From NCBI GenBank assembly GCA_033764265.1, contig JANRJB010000457.1, forward strand, positions 1 to 22,921: DNA of 22,921 bases, in the 5' to 3' direction. Origin of the DNA: VGEM01 sp033764265. Its GTDB lineage: Bacteria > Pseudomonadota > Alphaproteobacteria > Rhodospirillales > Rhodospirillaceae. This document shows, piece by piece, positions 5,488 to 12,966 of this stretch. Position numbers and translations under genes: made by a program. The number at the start of each line of letters is the position of its first letter. Position 1 is the first letter of the stretch. The notes under the pieces are model-generated. The model saw only the letters and a program-made list of their open reading frames with translations. It had not been told where the DNA came from and made no database searches.

Positions 5488-8400
5488 ATGATCCGGTGTG
5501 TCGTGCTGGCGGCGGTGCTGGGCGTGGGTTCAACCGCCTGGGCCCAATCCGTCATGCTGACCCAGGGCACCAACCTGGCCGCGGCCGCCACCTCCGACGC
5601 AACGCGCATCGCCATCGATCTGCAGGGCACCATCTGGACGCTGCCGGCCGCGGGCGGTGCGGCGACGTCCATCACCGACCCGATGGGCGATGCGCGCCAG
5701 CCGGCCTGGTCGCCCGACGGCGCGCGCCTCGCGTTCCAGTCCTACCGCGACGGCGGCTGGCACATCTGGGCGGTCGATGCCGCCGGCGCGAACCTGACCC
5801 AGTTGACTCGCGGCGGCTTCGACGATCGCGAGCCGGTCTATTCGCCCGACGGGGCGTGGATCGCATTCGCCTCGGACCGCAGCGGGTCCTACGATGTCTG
5901 GGTGATGCGCGCCGACGGCAGCGACCTGCGCCAGTTGACCGCCTCGCCCGCCAACGAATTCGCGCCCACCTGGTCGCCCGACGGCGCCGCACTCGCCTAT
6001 GCCAGCGACCGCGACGGCGGCAAGGGCATCTACCGGATCGCCGCGACCGGCGTGGCCGAGCGGCTGCTGGCCGAGGCCGATGGCGCGCTGGGCGGTCTGG
6101 CCTGGTCGCCCGACGGCCGGTCGATCCTGTTCGTGGCCACCGGCCGCGATGCCAGCACGCTCAAGCGCCTCGATGTGTCGTCGGCGATCATCAGCGACAT
6201 CAGCGCGGCGGGCGAAGACGTGTTCGGCTTTCGGCCGTCGTGGCTGTCGGCCACCACGGTGCTCTACACCGCCGATGCCGCGCTGAAACGCCGCGACCTG
6301 GCCGTGCCCCAGGCCGCTCCCGGGGCCGCGCCCGGGGCCGCGCCCGCATCGGCGCCCGCCGTCATTCCGTTCACCGCGGCGGTCGAACTCGCGCGTCCCG
6401 CCTACGCCCGCAAGGCGTACGATTTCGATACGCCCGGCCCGCGTCCGGTGAAAGGGATGCGCGGACCCGTGGTCGCGCCCGACGGCGCGACCGTGGCCTT
6501 CGCCGCGCTGGGCGACATCTGGCTGGCCGACCGCGCCGGCACAGCGCGCCGGCTGACCGACGATGCGGCGCTCGACTACGACCCCGCCTGGTCGGCCGAC
6601 GGCAGATCCATTGCGTTCGTCAGCGACCGCAGCGGCAAGACCGAGATCTGGGCGCACGACCTGGCTTCGGGCGCGCAGCGGCAGCTGACGCGCACCGCGA
6701 CCGAGGTGCAGTTTCCGTCGTGGTCGCCCGACGGCACGCGCATCGCCTTTTTCCAGGTGCTGGGGCTGGCCGGCCTGGGCGGCGGCAGCCTGCACGTGCT
6801 CGACCTGGGCGCCAACACGGTGACGCAGCTTCGCCCGTCAATCTGGGGACCGGGGCGGGCCAGCTGGTCGCCCGACGGGTCGAAGATCACGCTCGCCGCC
6901 GTGTCGCCGTCGTCGAGCCGGTTTCGCGAGGGCTACAGCGCGTTCCTGGTCGCCGCGCTGGCCGACGCCACCCAGGACAAGTTCGTCACGCCGCACCCGG
7001 ACCGCTCGCTCGCCATGCGCGGCGACGACGGGCCGCTGTGGTCGCCCGACGGCCGCTGGCTCGCCTATGTGTTCGACGGCCGGCTGTGGCGGGTGGCGGT
7101 CGATGCCGACGGCGAAATCGCCGGCGCGCCGATCGCCATGACCGACGGGCCCGCCGACGCGCCGTCATGGCGCGGGGATTCGACCGGGCTGGTCTATCGC
7201 GGCCTCGACGGCCTGCGCGAAGTCATGCTTGACGGTCGCGACGCCGCCTGGCCGATCAACCTGACTTACGCGCCGTCGCGCAATTCGGGCACGACGGTCG
7301 TGCGCGCCGGTCGGCTGTTTGACGGCATATCCGGCGCCTATCGCGAGAACGTCGATGTGGTGGTCGACGGCCACCGCATCGCCGCCATCGAGCCGGTGCG
7401 CGACCGCGGCCCCGGCGTGCGCGTGATCGACGCCTCGGGCCAGACCGTGATCCCCGGCCTGATCGAATCCCACACCCACCAGGCCGCGCCGTTCGGCGCG
7501 CGGCTGGGGCGGCTGTGGCTGGCGATGGGCGTGACGTCGGTGCGCGAGCCCGGCACCGACCCGTTCGACGCGCTCGAGCGGCGCGAATCCTGGACCAGCG
7601 GACGCCGGCCGGGGCCGCGGCAGTTCTACGCCGGCGCGCTGACCGACGGCGCGCGGGTGTTCTACGGCATGGCGCAGAGCGTGGTGACGCCCGAACACCT
7701 GGAGCGCGAGATGGCCCGCGCCCAGGCGCTCGACTACGACATGATCAAGACCTACGTGCGCATGTCGGACCCGTTGCAGAAAATGGTCGTGGCGCGCGCC
7801 CACGCGATCGGTCTGCCGGTGTCCTCGCACGAGATTTATCCGGCCGTGGCCTATGGCGTCGACGGCGTCGAGCATCTGCGCGGCACCAGCCGGCGCGGCT
7901 ATTCGCCCAAGCAGTCGGAACTGGCCATCGCCTATGACGACGTGGTCGGGCTGCTCGCCGCCTCGGGCATGACCATCACGCCGACCATCACGCTGCAGGG
8001 CGGCTTCAACCGCTCGGCCCTGCGCGATGCCGCCGTGCTGCGGCACCCGGCCTTCCTCGCGCTGTTTCGCGAGGACGAGCGCGCCGCGCTCGCCGCCGGC
8101 ATCGAGCGCCAGCGCGCCGGGCTGGCCTCGCTCGACCGCTCGGTCGGCGCCATGCACCGCACCATTCGCGACATTGTCGCGCGCGGCGGGCGCGTCCTGG
8201 CCGGCACCGACTCTCCGTTCGTGCCCTACGGCCTGAGCTTCCTGGTGGAGCTTCAGAACTACGCCGAGGCCGGCGTGCCGCCCGCCGACGTGCTGCGGTC
8301 GGCCACCGCGTGGCCGGCGGATTTCCTCGGCCTGGGGCAGCAGCTCGGCACGCTCGCGCCCGGCCGGCTGGCCGACCTGGTGGTGATCGACGGCGACCCG

Positions 8401-8499
8401 CTGGCGCGCATCGCCGACCTCGCCAACGTGGCCGGCGTCATGGTCGACGGCCGCTACCGCACCCGCGCCGACCTGTTGAATTCAATGGGGTCAGAGTAA
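5488..8499 (+). CDS. secreted TolB-type beta-propeller / amidohydrolase fusion protein
   Basis: A 1003-residue exported hydrolase of unknown substrate. Residues 1-20 form a signal peptide ending AWAQ. About residues 60-600 carry at least nine PD40/TolB-like propeller repeats with the motif WSPDGxxxAFxSDR, split by an Ala-Pro linker near 280. The C-terminal 400 residues are an imidazolonepropionase-like amidohydrolase. Its candidate metal ligands are H662 and H664 (ESHTHQ), K754 (IKTYV), H781 (SSHE), H796 (VEHL) and D908 (GTDS), so it looks catalytically intact. Such fusions are usually annotated amidohydrolase or Xaa-Pro dipeptidase-like. A purine-rich AGGGGGG precedes the ATG. The last four residues (MGSE) and the stop codon come from a palindromic repeat, so the original C-terminus may have been altered. 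Confidence 0.9.
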   Translation: MIRCVVLAAVLGVGSTAWAQSVMLTQGTNLAAAATSDATRIAIDLQGTIWTLPAAGGAATSITDPMGDARQPAWSPDGARLAFQSYRDGGWHIWAVDAAGANLTQLTRGGFDDREPVYSPDGAWIAFASDRSGSYDVWVMRADGSDLRQLTASPANEFAPTWSPDGAALAYASDRDGGKGIYRIAATGVAERLLAEADGALGGLAWSPDGRSILFVATGRDASTLKRLDVSSAIISDISAAGEDVFGFRPSWLSATTVLYTADAALKRRDLAVPQAAPGAAPGAAPASAPAVIPFTAAVELARPAYARKAYDFDTPGPRPVKGMRGPVVAPDGATVAFAALGDIWLADRAGTARRLTDDAALDYDPAWSADGRSIAFVSDRSGKTEIWAHDLASGAQRQLTRTATEVQFPSWSPDGTRIAFFQVLGLAGLGGGSLHVLDLGANTVTQLRPSIWGPGRASWSPDGSKITLAAVSPSSSRFREGYSAFLVAALADATQDKFVTPHPDRSLAMRGDDGPLWSPDGRWLAYVFDGRLWRVAVDADGEIAGAPIAMTDGPADAPSWRGDSTGLVYRGLDGLREVMLDGRDAAWPINLTYAPSRNSGTTVVRAGRLFDGISGAYRENVDVVVDGHRIAAIEPVRDRGPGVRVIDASGQTVIPGLIESHTHQAAPFGARLGRLWLAMGVTSVREPGTDPFDALERRESWTSGRRPGPRQFYAGALTDGARVFYGMAQSVVTPEHLEREMARAQALDYDMIKTYVRMSDPLQKMVVARAHAIGLPVSSHEIYPAVAYGVDGVEHLRGTSRRGYSPKQSELAIAYDDVVGLLAASGMTITPTITLQGGFNRSALRDAAVLRHPAFLALFREDERAALAAGIERQRAGLASLDRSVGAMHRTIRDIVARGGRVLAGTDSPFVPYGLSFLVELQNYAEAGVPPADVLRSATAWPADFLGLGQQLGTLAPGRLADLVVIDGDPLARIADLANVAGVMVDGRYRTRADLLNSMGSE

Positions 8500-8531
8500 A
8501 TTGATTTTTTCAATTTACTCTGACCCCATTG
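8483..8531. repeat. RAYT-associated palindromic repeat, copy 1
   Basis: A perfect inverted repeat with 21-bp arms (8483-8503 and 8511-8531) and loop ATTTTTT; the arm contains GGGGTCAGAGTAAATTG. It lies between two convergent genes and encodes MGSE-stop for both: the amidohydrolase on plus and the transposase on minus. The same arm recurs at 9234 and 15652. Confidence 0.95.
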
Positions 8532-9216
8532 GTTTGCGGTGATCGCCGCCGCGCGGGAGCGGCGCGCCGCGGCGCTCGGCCTTGGCACCGATCCTGCGCA
8601 CGAAGCGCTCACCGCCGAGCGCCCAGCCGGCATGCGTGGCGGAACGGATGTTGGCCAGGGTCTCGTCGCCCAGACGGGCTCGGAACAAATCGCGATAAGC
8701 GGCAAGCCGAGCCTCGGTGGTGCGCCCCAGGGCCAGGTACACATCGTGCGGGGTCACGAGTGCGTCAGACTGCCCCAGCGCGTTGCAGGCGTAACTCGAC
8801 CATTTGTGGTCGCGCGGATGATCGACCATGTTGGCGCGAACAGGATTCAGCTCGATGTATCTCATCACCGCCAACAGGTAGGACTCGGCCTCCACGACAG
8901 TGGACCGGTAGCGGCCTTCCCACAGCGTGCCAGTCCGTCCATGGGCGCGGTTGATGCCGCGGACATAGAGCCTGCCCAGCTGTTGCATCGTTCGGCCGAT
9001 GCTGTCGGCGCGCGCGGGTGTCGCAAGAATGTGCACGTGATTGGTCATCAGGACGTAGGCGTGGATCGCCAGTCCATGGTCGGTCGCGATCTCGCCGAGC
9101 CAATCGCGGAACGCGCGACGGTCTTCCAGGCTGAAGAAAACCGGTTGGCGGTTGTTGCCGCGCTGAATGATGTGCTGAGGAATTCCGGGCGCAAACCACC
9201 GTCCGAGCCGAGCCAT
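8515..9216 (-). CDS. REP-associated tyrosine transposase (Y1_Tnp, RAYT)
   Basis: A 233-residue single-strand DNA nuclease/transposase of the IS200/IS605-like Y1 superfamily. The RAYT signatures are GIPQHIIQRGNNRQ near residue 11, the HUH metal motif TNHVHIL (H60, H62), GTLWEGRYRSTVVE near 96, and RYIELNPVRANMV, with Tyr120 as the candidate nucleophile. It looks intact. The ATG at 9216 is preceded by a GAGGTG ribosome site; the frame stays open far upstream through argC, but that part has no homology signature. The stop codon and preceding MGSE lie in palindrome copy 1, and palindrome copy 2 lies just upstream of its start, so the enzyme is framed by its presumed substrates. Confidence 0.93.
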   Translation of the reverse strand: MARLGRWFAPGIPQHIIQRGNNRQPVFFSLEDRRAFRDWLGEIATDHGLAIHAYVLMTNHVHILATPARADSIGRTMQQLGRLYVRGINRAHGRTGTLWEGRYRSTVVEAESYLLAVMRYIELNPVRANMVDHPRDHKWSSYACNALGQSDALVTPHDVYLALGRTTEARLAAYRDLFRARLGDETLANIRSATHAGWALGGERFVRRIGAKAERRGAPLPRGGDHRKPMGSE

Positions 9217-9233
9217 GGCGCACCTCGTAGAAG

Positions 9234-9328
9234 CAATGGGGTCAGAGTAAATTGCTTGGAGTAATTTGCTTGCGATCGTCGGCGGGTTTGCGACCTTCGT
9301 CAACGAGCGATTTACTCTGACCCCATTG
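9234..9328. repeat. RAYT-associated palindromic repeat, copy 2 (interrupted)
   Basis: Left arm 9234-9254 is identical to copy 1. The right arm (9310-9328) keeps 19 bases, but the two are separated by 55 bases instead of 6-7. The insert starts with a 14-base tandem duplication: GAGTAAATTGCTTG (9245-9258) and GAGTAATTTGCTTG (9259-9272), one mismatch. The element forms the leader region of the transposase gene. Confidence 0.88.
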
Positions 9329-9399
9329 AAATGCTGATTCCGGTTGAGGCCGGCGGGGCGGGGGAGTAGGAAGGCGCCGCGTTGGCGGATCACGTGGCC

Positions 9400-10350
9400 A
9401 TGAAACCGAAAGTGTTCATCGACGGCGAGGCGGGCACCACCGGCCTGCAGATTCGCGAGCGGCTGGCGCCGCGCGCCGATCTCGAGCTGGTCTCGATCGA
9501 CCCCGGCCTGCGCAAGGACGCGGCCGCGCGGGCCCTGCTGATCAACGCCGTCGACGTGCTGATCACCTGCCTGCCCGACGACGCGGCGCGGCAAGCCGTG
9601 GCGCTGATCGACAACCCCCGGGTCAAGGTGATCGACCCCTCCACCGCCCACCGCACCGCCGACGGGTGGGTGTTCGGCTTTCCCGAGCTCGCCCCCGGCC
9701 AGCGCGACAGGATCAGGTCCGCGACCCGCGTGTCCAATCCCGGTTGCTATTCGACCGGGGCGATCGCGCTGTTGCGTCCGCTGATCGACGCCGGGGCGCT
9801 GGCGCCGAACTATCCGGTGACCATTAACGCCGTCAGCGGATACTCCGGCGGCGGGCGGGCGATGATCGCGGAGTTCGAGAACCCCGCCGATCCGACGTAC
9901 ACCAAGGTGCCGTATCGCATTTACGGGCTGGAACTGACCCACAAGCACGTGCCCGAGATCATGCGCCACGCCGGCCTGACGACGCGGCCGACCTTCGCGC
10001 CGGCGGTGGGCCGCTATGCTCAGGGCATGATCGTCGAGGTGCCGTTGCATCTTTCGCTGCTCAAGGGCGGGCCCAAACTGGCCGACGTTCACGCCATCCT
10101 GGCCGCGCACTACGTGGACCAGCGTTTCGTCCGCGTCGTCCCGTTGGCGGAATCCGCCGCTCTCAAGACCCTCGCACCCGAACAGCTCAACGGCACCAAC
10201 CGCATGAACCTGTATGTGTTCGGGTCCGACGCCGCCGGCCAGGCGCGGCTGGTGGCGCTGCTCGACAACCTGGGCAAGGGCGCCGCGGGCGCGGCGGTGC
10301 AGAACCTGAACCTGTTGCTCGGGCTCGACGAGGCCGCGGGGTTGTCATGA
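9400..10350 (+). CDS. argC: N-acetyl-gamma-glutamyl-phosphate reductase, type 2 (ArgC)
   Basis: Third step of arginine biosynthesis: NADPH-dependent reduction of N-acetylglutamyl phosphate to the semialdehyde. The 316 residues open with KVFIDGEAGTTGLQI, the nucleotide-binding start characteristic of the shorter type 2 ArgC. The catalytic cysteine is C116 in VSNPGCYSTGA. SGYSGGGRAMI and ELTHKHVPEIM follow. The start is ambiguous: ATG 9400 fits family length but has weak ribosome-site support, whereas an in-frame TTG at 9382 has AGGAAGG seven bases upstream and would add six residues. The gene starts 72 bases after the RAYT repeat and overlaps the next gene by ATGA. Confidence 0.95.
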   Translation: MKPKVFIDGEAGTTGLQIRERLAPRADLELVSIDPGLRKDAAARALLINAVDVLITCLPDDAARQAVALIDNPRVKVIDPSTAHRTADGWVFGFPELAPGQRDRIRSATRVSNPGCYSTGAIALLRPLIDAGALAPNYPVTINAVSGYSGGGRAMIAEFENPADPTYTKVPYRIYGLELTHKHVPEIMRHAGLTTRPTFAPAVGRYAQGMIVEVPLHLSLLKGGPKLADVHAILAAHYVDQRFVRVVPLAESAALKTLAPEQLNGTNRMNLYVFGSDAAGQARLVALLDNLGKGAAGAAVQNLNLLLGLDEAAGLS

Positions 10351-10886
10351 GCGCGGGCCCGACGATCCTGCCCTGGAAGGGCGTCTGGCCAACCATCGCC
10401 GCGGATGCCTTCGTCGCACCCAACGCCACCATCATCGGCGACGTGCAGATCGGCGCGCAGGCCAGCATCTGGTTCAACTGCGTTCTGCGCGGCGACGTGA
10501 ATTACATTCGCGTCGGCGCGCGCACCAACATCCAGGACGGCACCATCGTCCATGTCGCCACCAACGACGGCCCGACCCTGATCGGCGCCGATGTGCTGAT
10601 CGGGCATGGCGCCATCATTCACGGCTGCACGTTGCACGACGGCTGTTTCGTCGGCATGGCCGCGACCGTGATGGATGACGCCGTGGTCGAAACCGGGGGG
10701 ATGGTCGCCGCCGGCGCCCTGGTCGGGCCCGGCAAGCGCGTGCCGGCGGGCCAGCTGTGGGCCGGCACGCCGGCCAGGTTCATGCGCAACCTGACGCCGG
10801 ACGAGGTGGCGCAGATGAAGGTGCAGACCGACCGCTACGTCGACGTGGCGCAGGGCTATCTGGCGCTGCCGCAGCTCAAGCGCTAG
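10347..10886 (+). CDS. gamma-carbonic anhydrase-like hexapeptide-repeat protein
   Basis: A 179-residue left-handed beta-helix protein of the gamma-carbonic anhydrase/YrdA group. Hexapeptide repeats run from about residue 18 to 140 (PNATIIGDV, IGAQASIWFNCVLRGD, VGARTNIQDG and so on). The three metal-binding histidines are H69 (VHVAT), H87 (IGHG) and H92 (IHGC), with the spacing of the family. R48 and D50 in LRGD are also conserved. It may hydrate CO2, but many YrdA-type members lack measurable activity. Its start overlaps the argC stop (ATGA), indicating coupled translation. It ends one base before the Pho box of the phn cluster. Confidence 0.93.
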   Translation: MSAGPTILPWKGVWPTIAADAFVAPNATIIGDVQIGAQASIWFNCVLRGDVNYIRVGARTNIQDGTIVHVATNDGPTLIGADVLIGHGAIIHGCTLHDGCFVGMAATVMDDAVVETGGMVAAGALVGPGKRVPAGQLWAGTPARFMRNLTPDEVAQMKVQTDRYVDVAQGYLALPQLKR

Positions 10887-10887
10887 G

Positions 10888-10905
10888 CGGTCACGAGACT
10901 GTCAT
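10888..10905 (+). promoter_or_regulatory. Pho box (PhoB site) before the phn cluster
   Basis: CGGTCAC-GAGA-CTGTCAT matches the PhoB box (two CTGTCAT/C heptamers separated by four bases) at 13 of 14 heptamer positions. It lies 52 bases before phnD1, in a 70-bp gap, immediately after the preceding stop. A weak -10 (CACAAT, 10928-10933) follows farther away than usual. It predicts induction under phosphate starvation. Confidence 0.7.
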
Positions 10906-10956
10906 TTGTGCGCCGCCCAACCCGCGCCACAATGCTTTGAAACCTTCGGGGCCGCG

Positions 10957-11913
10957 ATGATCCGGGCACTGCTCGCTTTGCTGATGTTGATGTCCGCACC
11001 ACGCGGCGTGGCGGCGCAGGAATGCCCGCGCGGCGCGCTCGATACGCGCTATTGCGACCGCGACGGCGACATGGTCGCCGACCCGCCCGCCGACGCCAAG
11101 GACCTGATCGACCCGGCCACGCTGATCTTCGCCTACACCCCGGTCGAGGACCCGGCGGTCTACGCACCGGCGTGGAAGGCGTTCCTGGCCCACCTGGAAC
11201 GCGCCACCGGCAAATCCGTGCGCCTGTTCATGGTGCAAAGCAACTCGGCGCAACTGGAAGCGCTGCGGTCGGGCCGCCTGCACATCGCCGGCGTCAACAC
11301 CGGCAGCGTGCCGGTGGCGGTGAACTGTACCGGCTTCGTGCCGTTCGCCATGATGGCCGGCCCGGCCGGCCCCCATGGCTATGAAATGGAATTGATCGTG
11401 CCCGCCGCGTCGCCGATCCGGACGCTGGCCGACCTGAAAGGCCGCACCGTCGCCTTCACCTCGCCCACGTCCAACTCCGGATTCAAGGCGCCGGCCTTCA
11501 TCCTCGAAAGCCAGTTCGGCCTGAAGGCCGGCGTGGATTACCAAAGCGTTTTCTCGGGCAAGCACGACAACTCGGTGCTTGGCGTGGCCAACGGTGATTA
11601 CGAGGCCGCCGCGGTGGCCAACACGGTCCTTTACCGCCTGTACGATCGCGGCACGGTGGACCGTGCGCGCGTGCGCACCATCTTCAAGTCCGACACCTTC
11701 CCGACCACCGGCTACGGCATGGCCCACAACCTGAAGCCGGAATTGGCGGAAAAAATCCGCGCCGCGTTTCTGGCCTATGATATCGGCGCCGACGCGCCGA
11801 TGGCCAACGAGTTTACCGGCCAGGACCGCTTCATCCCCATGACCTACGCCAAGGACTGGGAGATCGTGCGCCGCATCGACGCCGGCACCGGCGTGACCTA
11901 CGATTGCAAGTAA
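10957..11913 (+). CDS. PhnD-type phosphonate/phosphite-family binding protein, copy 1
   Basis: Periplasmic solute-binding protein of an ABC importer, 318 residues. A signal peptide (about 1-20) ends GVAAQE. The mature N-terminus has a cysteine pair (C23, C33) and an acidic DRDGDMVAD stretch (34-42) resembling a calcium loop. The PhnD-like core follows: SYTP/AYTPVEDPAVY near 60, LEALRSGRLHIAGVNTG near 101, and SPTSNSGFKAP at 169-179, the segment that holds the phosphoryl oxygens in this family. I use ATG 10957 because it starts the signal peptide; an upstream in-frame start is possible. A close paralogue follows after 18 bp. The ligand could be a phosphonate, phosphite or phosphate; the sequence does not decide. 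Confidence 0.92.
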   Translation: MIRALLALLMLMSAPRGVAAQECPRGALDTRYCDRDGDMVADPPADAKDLIDPATLIFAYTPVEDPAVYAPAWKAFLAHLERATGKSVRLFMVQSNSAQLEALRSGRLHIAGVNTGSVPVAVNCTGFVPFAMMAGPAGPHGYEMELIVPAASPIRTLADLKGRTVAFTSPTSNSGFKAPAFILESQFGLKAGVDYQSVFSGKHDNSVLGVANGDYEAAAVANTVLYRLYDRGTVDRARVRTIFKSDTFPTTGYGMAHNLKPELAEKIRAAFLAYDIGADAPMANEFTGQDRFIPMTYAKDWEIVRRIDAGTGVTYDCK

Positions 11914-11931
11914 CTCAACCCGGCGGATGTC

Positions 11932-12879
11932 ATGATGTTTCTCGCGGTCATTCTAATTGTGTTCGGCGTGTCGTCGGTTCAGGCGCAAGACTGCCCGCGC
12001 GGCGATCTGGATGAACGCTACTGCGACCGCGACGCCGACCTTCTGGCCGACACGCCGACCGACGCCGACGATCTGCTCGACCCCAAGACCATCATTTTCT
12101 CCTACACCCCGGTCGAGGATCCGGCGGTGTGGGCCGGCATCTGGGACCGCTTCCTCGGCCACTTCGCCAAGGTGGCCGACCGCAAGGTCACGTTCTTCCA
12201 GGTGCAGAACTACGCAGCGCAGCTGGAAGCCTTGCGCTCCGGTCGCCTGCACGTGGCGGGCGTCAACGCCGGCTCGACGCCGGTGGCGGTGAACTGCGCG
12301 GGCTTCGTGCCGCTGGTGCAGATGGCCACGCCCGCCGGCACCTGGAACTACGTGATGGAGATGATCGTGCCCGCCGGCTCGCCGATCACTCAGGTGGAGC
12401 AACTGCGCGGCAAGACGGTGGCCTTTGTCTCGCCCACGTCCACGTCGGGTTTCAAGGCGCCGGTGCAGCTCTTGGAGGCCGAGTTCGGGCTCAAGCTCGA
12501 CCGCGACTACATCTCGCGCTTCACCGGCAAGCACGACACCTCGATCATGGGCGTGGCCAACGAGGATTACGAGGCCGCCGCCGTGGCCGGCGACCTGGTG
12601 CGGCGCATGTCCGACCGCGGCGTGCTCGACCGCAATCGCGTGCGCACCATCTACACCTCAGCGCCGTTCCCCGGCACGGCCTATGGCGTGATCAACCGGC
12701 TGAACCCGGCGCTGGTCGCCAAGATCCGCGAGGCGTTCCTGACCTACGACTGGAACGACCCCACGCTGCGCAACGAATTTCCCGAGGTCGACCACTTCGT
12801 GCCGACCAGCTACCGCAGCGAGTTCGAGATCATCCGCAAAATCGACGTCGCCGCCGGGGTCAAGTACGACTGCCGCTAG
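11932..12879 (+). CDS. PhnD-type phosphonate/phosphite-family binding protein, copy 2
   Basis: Second periplasmic binding protein, 315 residues, clearly paralogous to the preceding gene along its whole length. The signal peptide (1-18) ends SSVQA. The same cysteine pair is present (C21, C31), and the acidic stretch is DRDADLLAD, where the central Gly of copy 1 is Ala. The ligand motif is SPTSTSGFKAP (167-177), the classical STSG form, whereas copy 1 has Asn in place of Thr. The two proteins therefore may bind different ligands for one shared transporter. Start ATG 11932 is followed directly by a second ATG. The 18-bp spacing argues for co-transcription. Confidence 0.92.
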   Translation: MMFLAVILIVFGVSSVQAQDCPRGDLDERYCDRDADLLADTPTDADDLLDPKTIIFSYTPVEDPAVWAGIWDRFLGHFAKVADRKVTFFQVQNYAAQLEALRSGRLHVAGVNAGSTPVAVNCAGFVPLVQMATPAGTWNYVMEMIVPAGSPITQVEQLRGKTVAFVSPTSTSGFKAPVQLLEAEFGLKLDRDYISRFTGKHDTSIMGVANEDYEAAAVAGDLVRRMSDRGVLDRNRVRTIYTSAPFPGTAYGVINRLNPALVAKIREAFLTYDWNDPTLRNEFPEVDHFVPTSYRSEFEIIRKIDVAAGVKYDCR

Positions 12880-12966
12880 GCGTATCGCGCGTCAGTTAAG
12901 GTTTGCATCCCCGCACCTCGGGCGGCAGCATGGCCGCTCCGATTCGCCGCGCACGTTTTTCAGATC

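Larger units (their letters stand above)
8483..9328. mobile_element. RAYT gene bracketed by its palindromic repeats (REPtron-like unit)
   Basis: The unit is one tyrosine transposase gene with the same palindrome on each side: copy 1 intact, copy 2 interrupted by about 55 bases. It sits between the amidohydrolase and argC. This layout matches the IS200/IS605-related RAYT/REP systems, in which a chromosomal Y1 transposase acts on dispersed REP hairpins. The exact borders, and whether the whole unit or only the hairpins move, cannot be seen from one sequence. Confidence 0.7.

Noticed and set aside
9217..10110. Upstream half of the long minus-strand frame that continues the transposase
   Set aside because: RAYT homology begins at ATG 9216 with its own ribosome site. 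The upstream part is antisense to argC and crosses palindrome copy 2.
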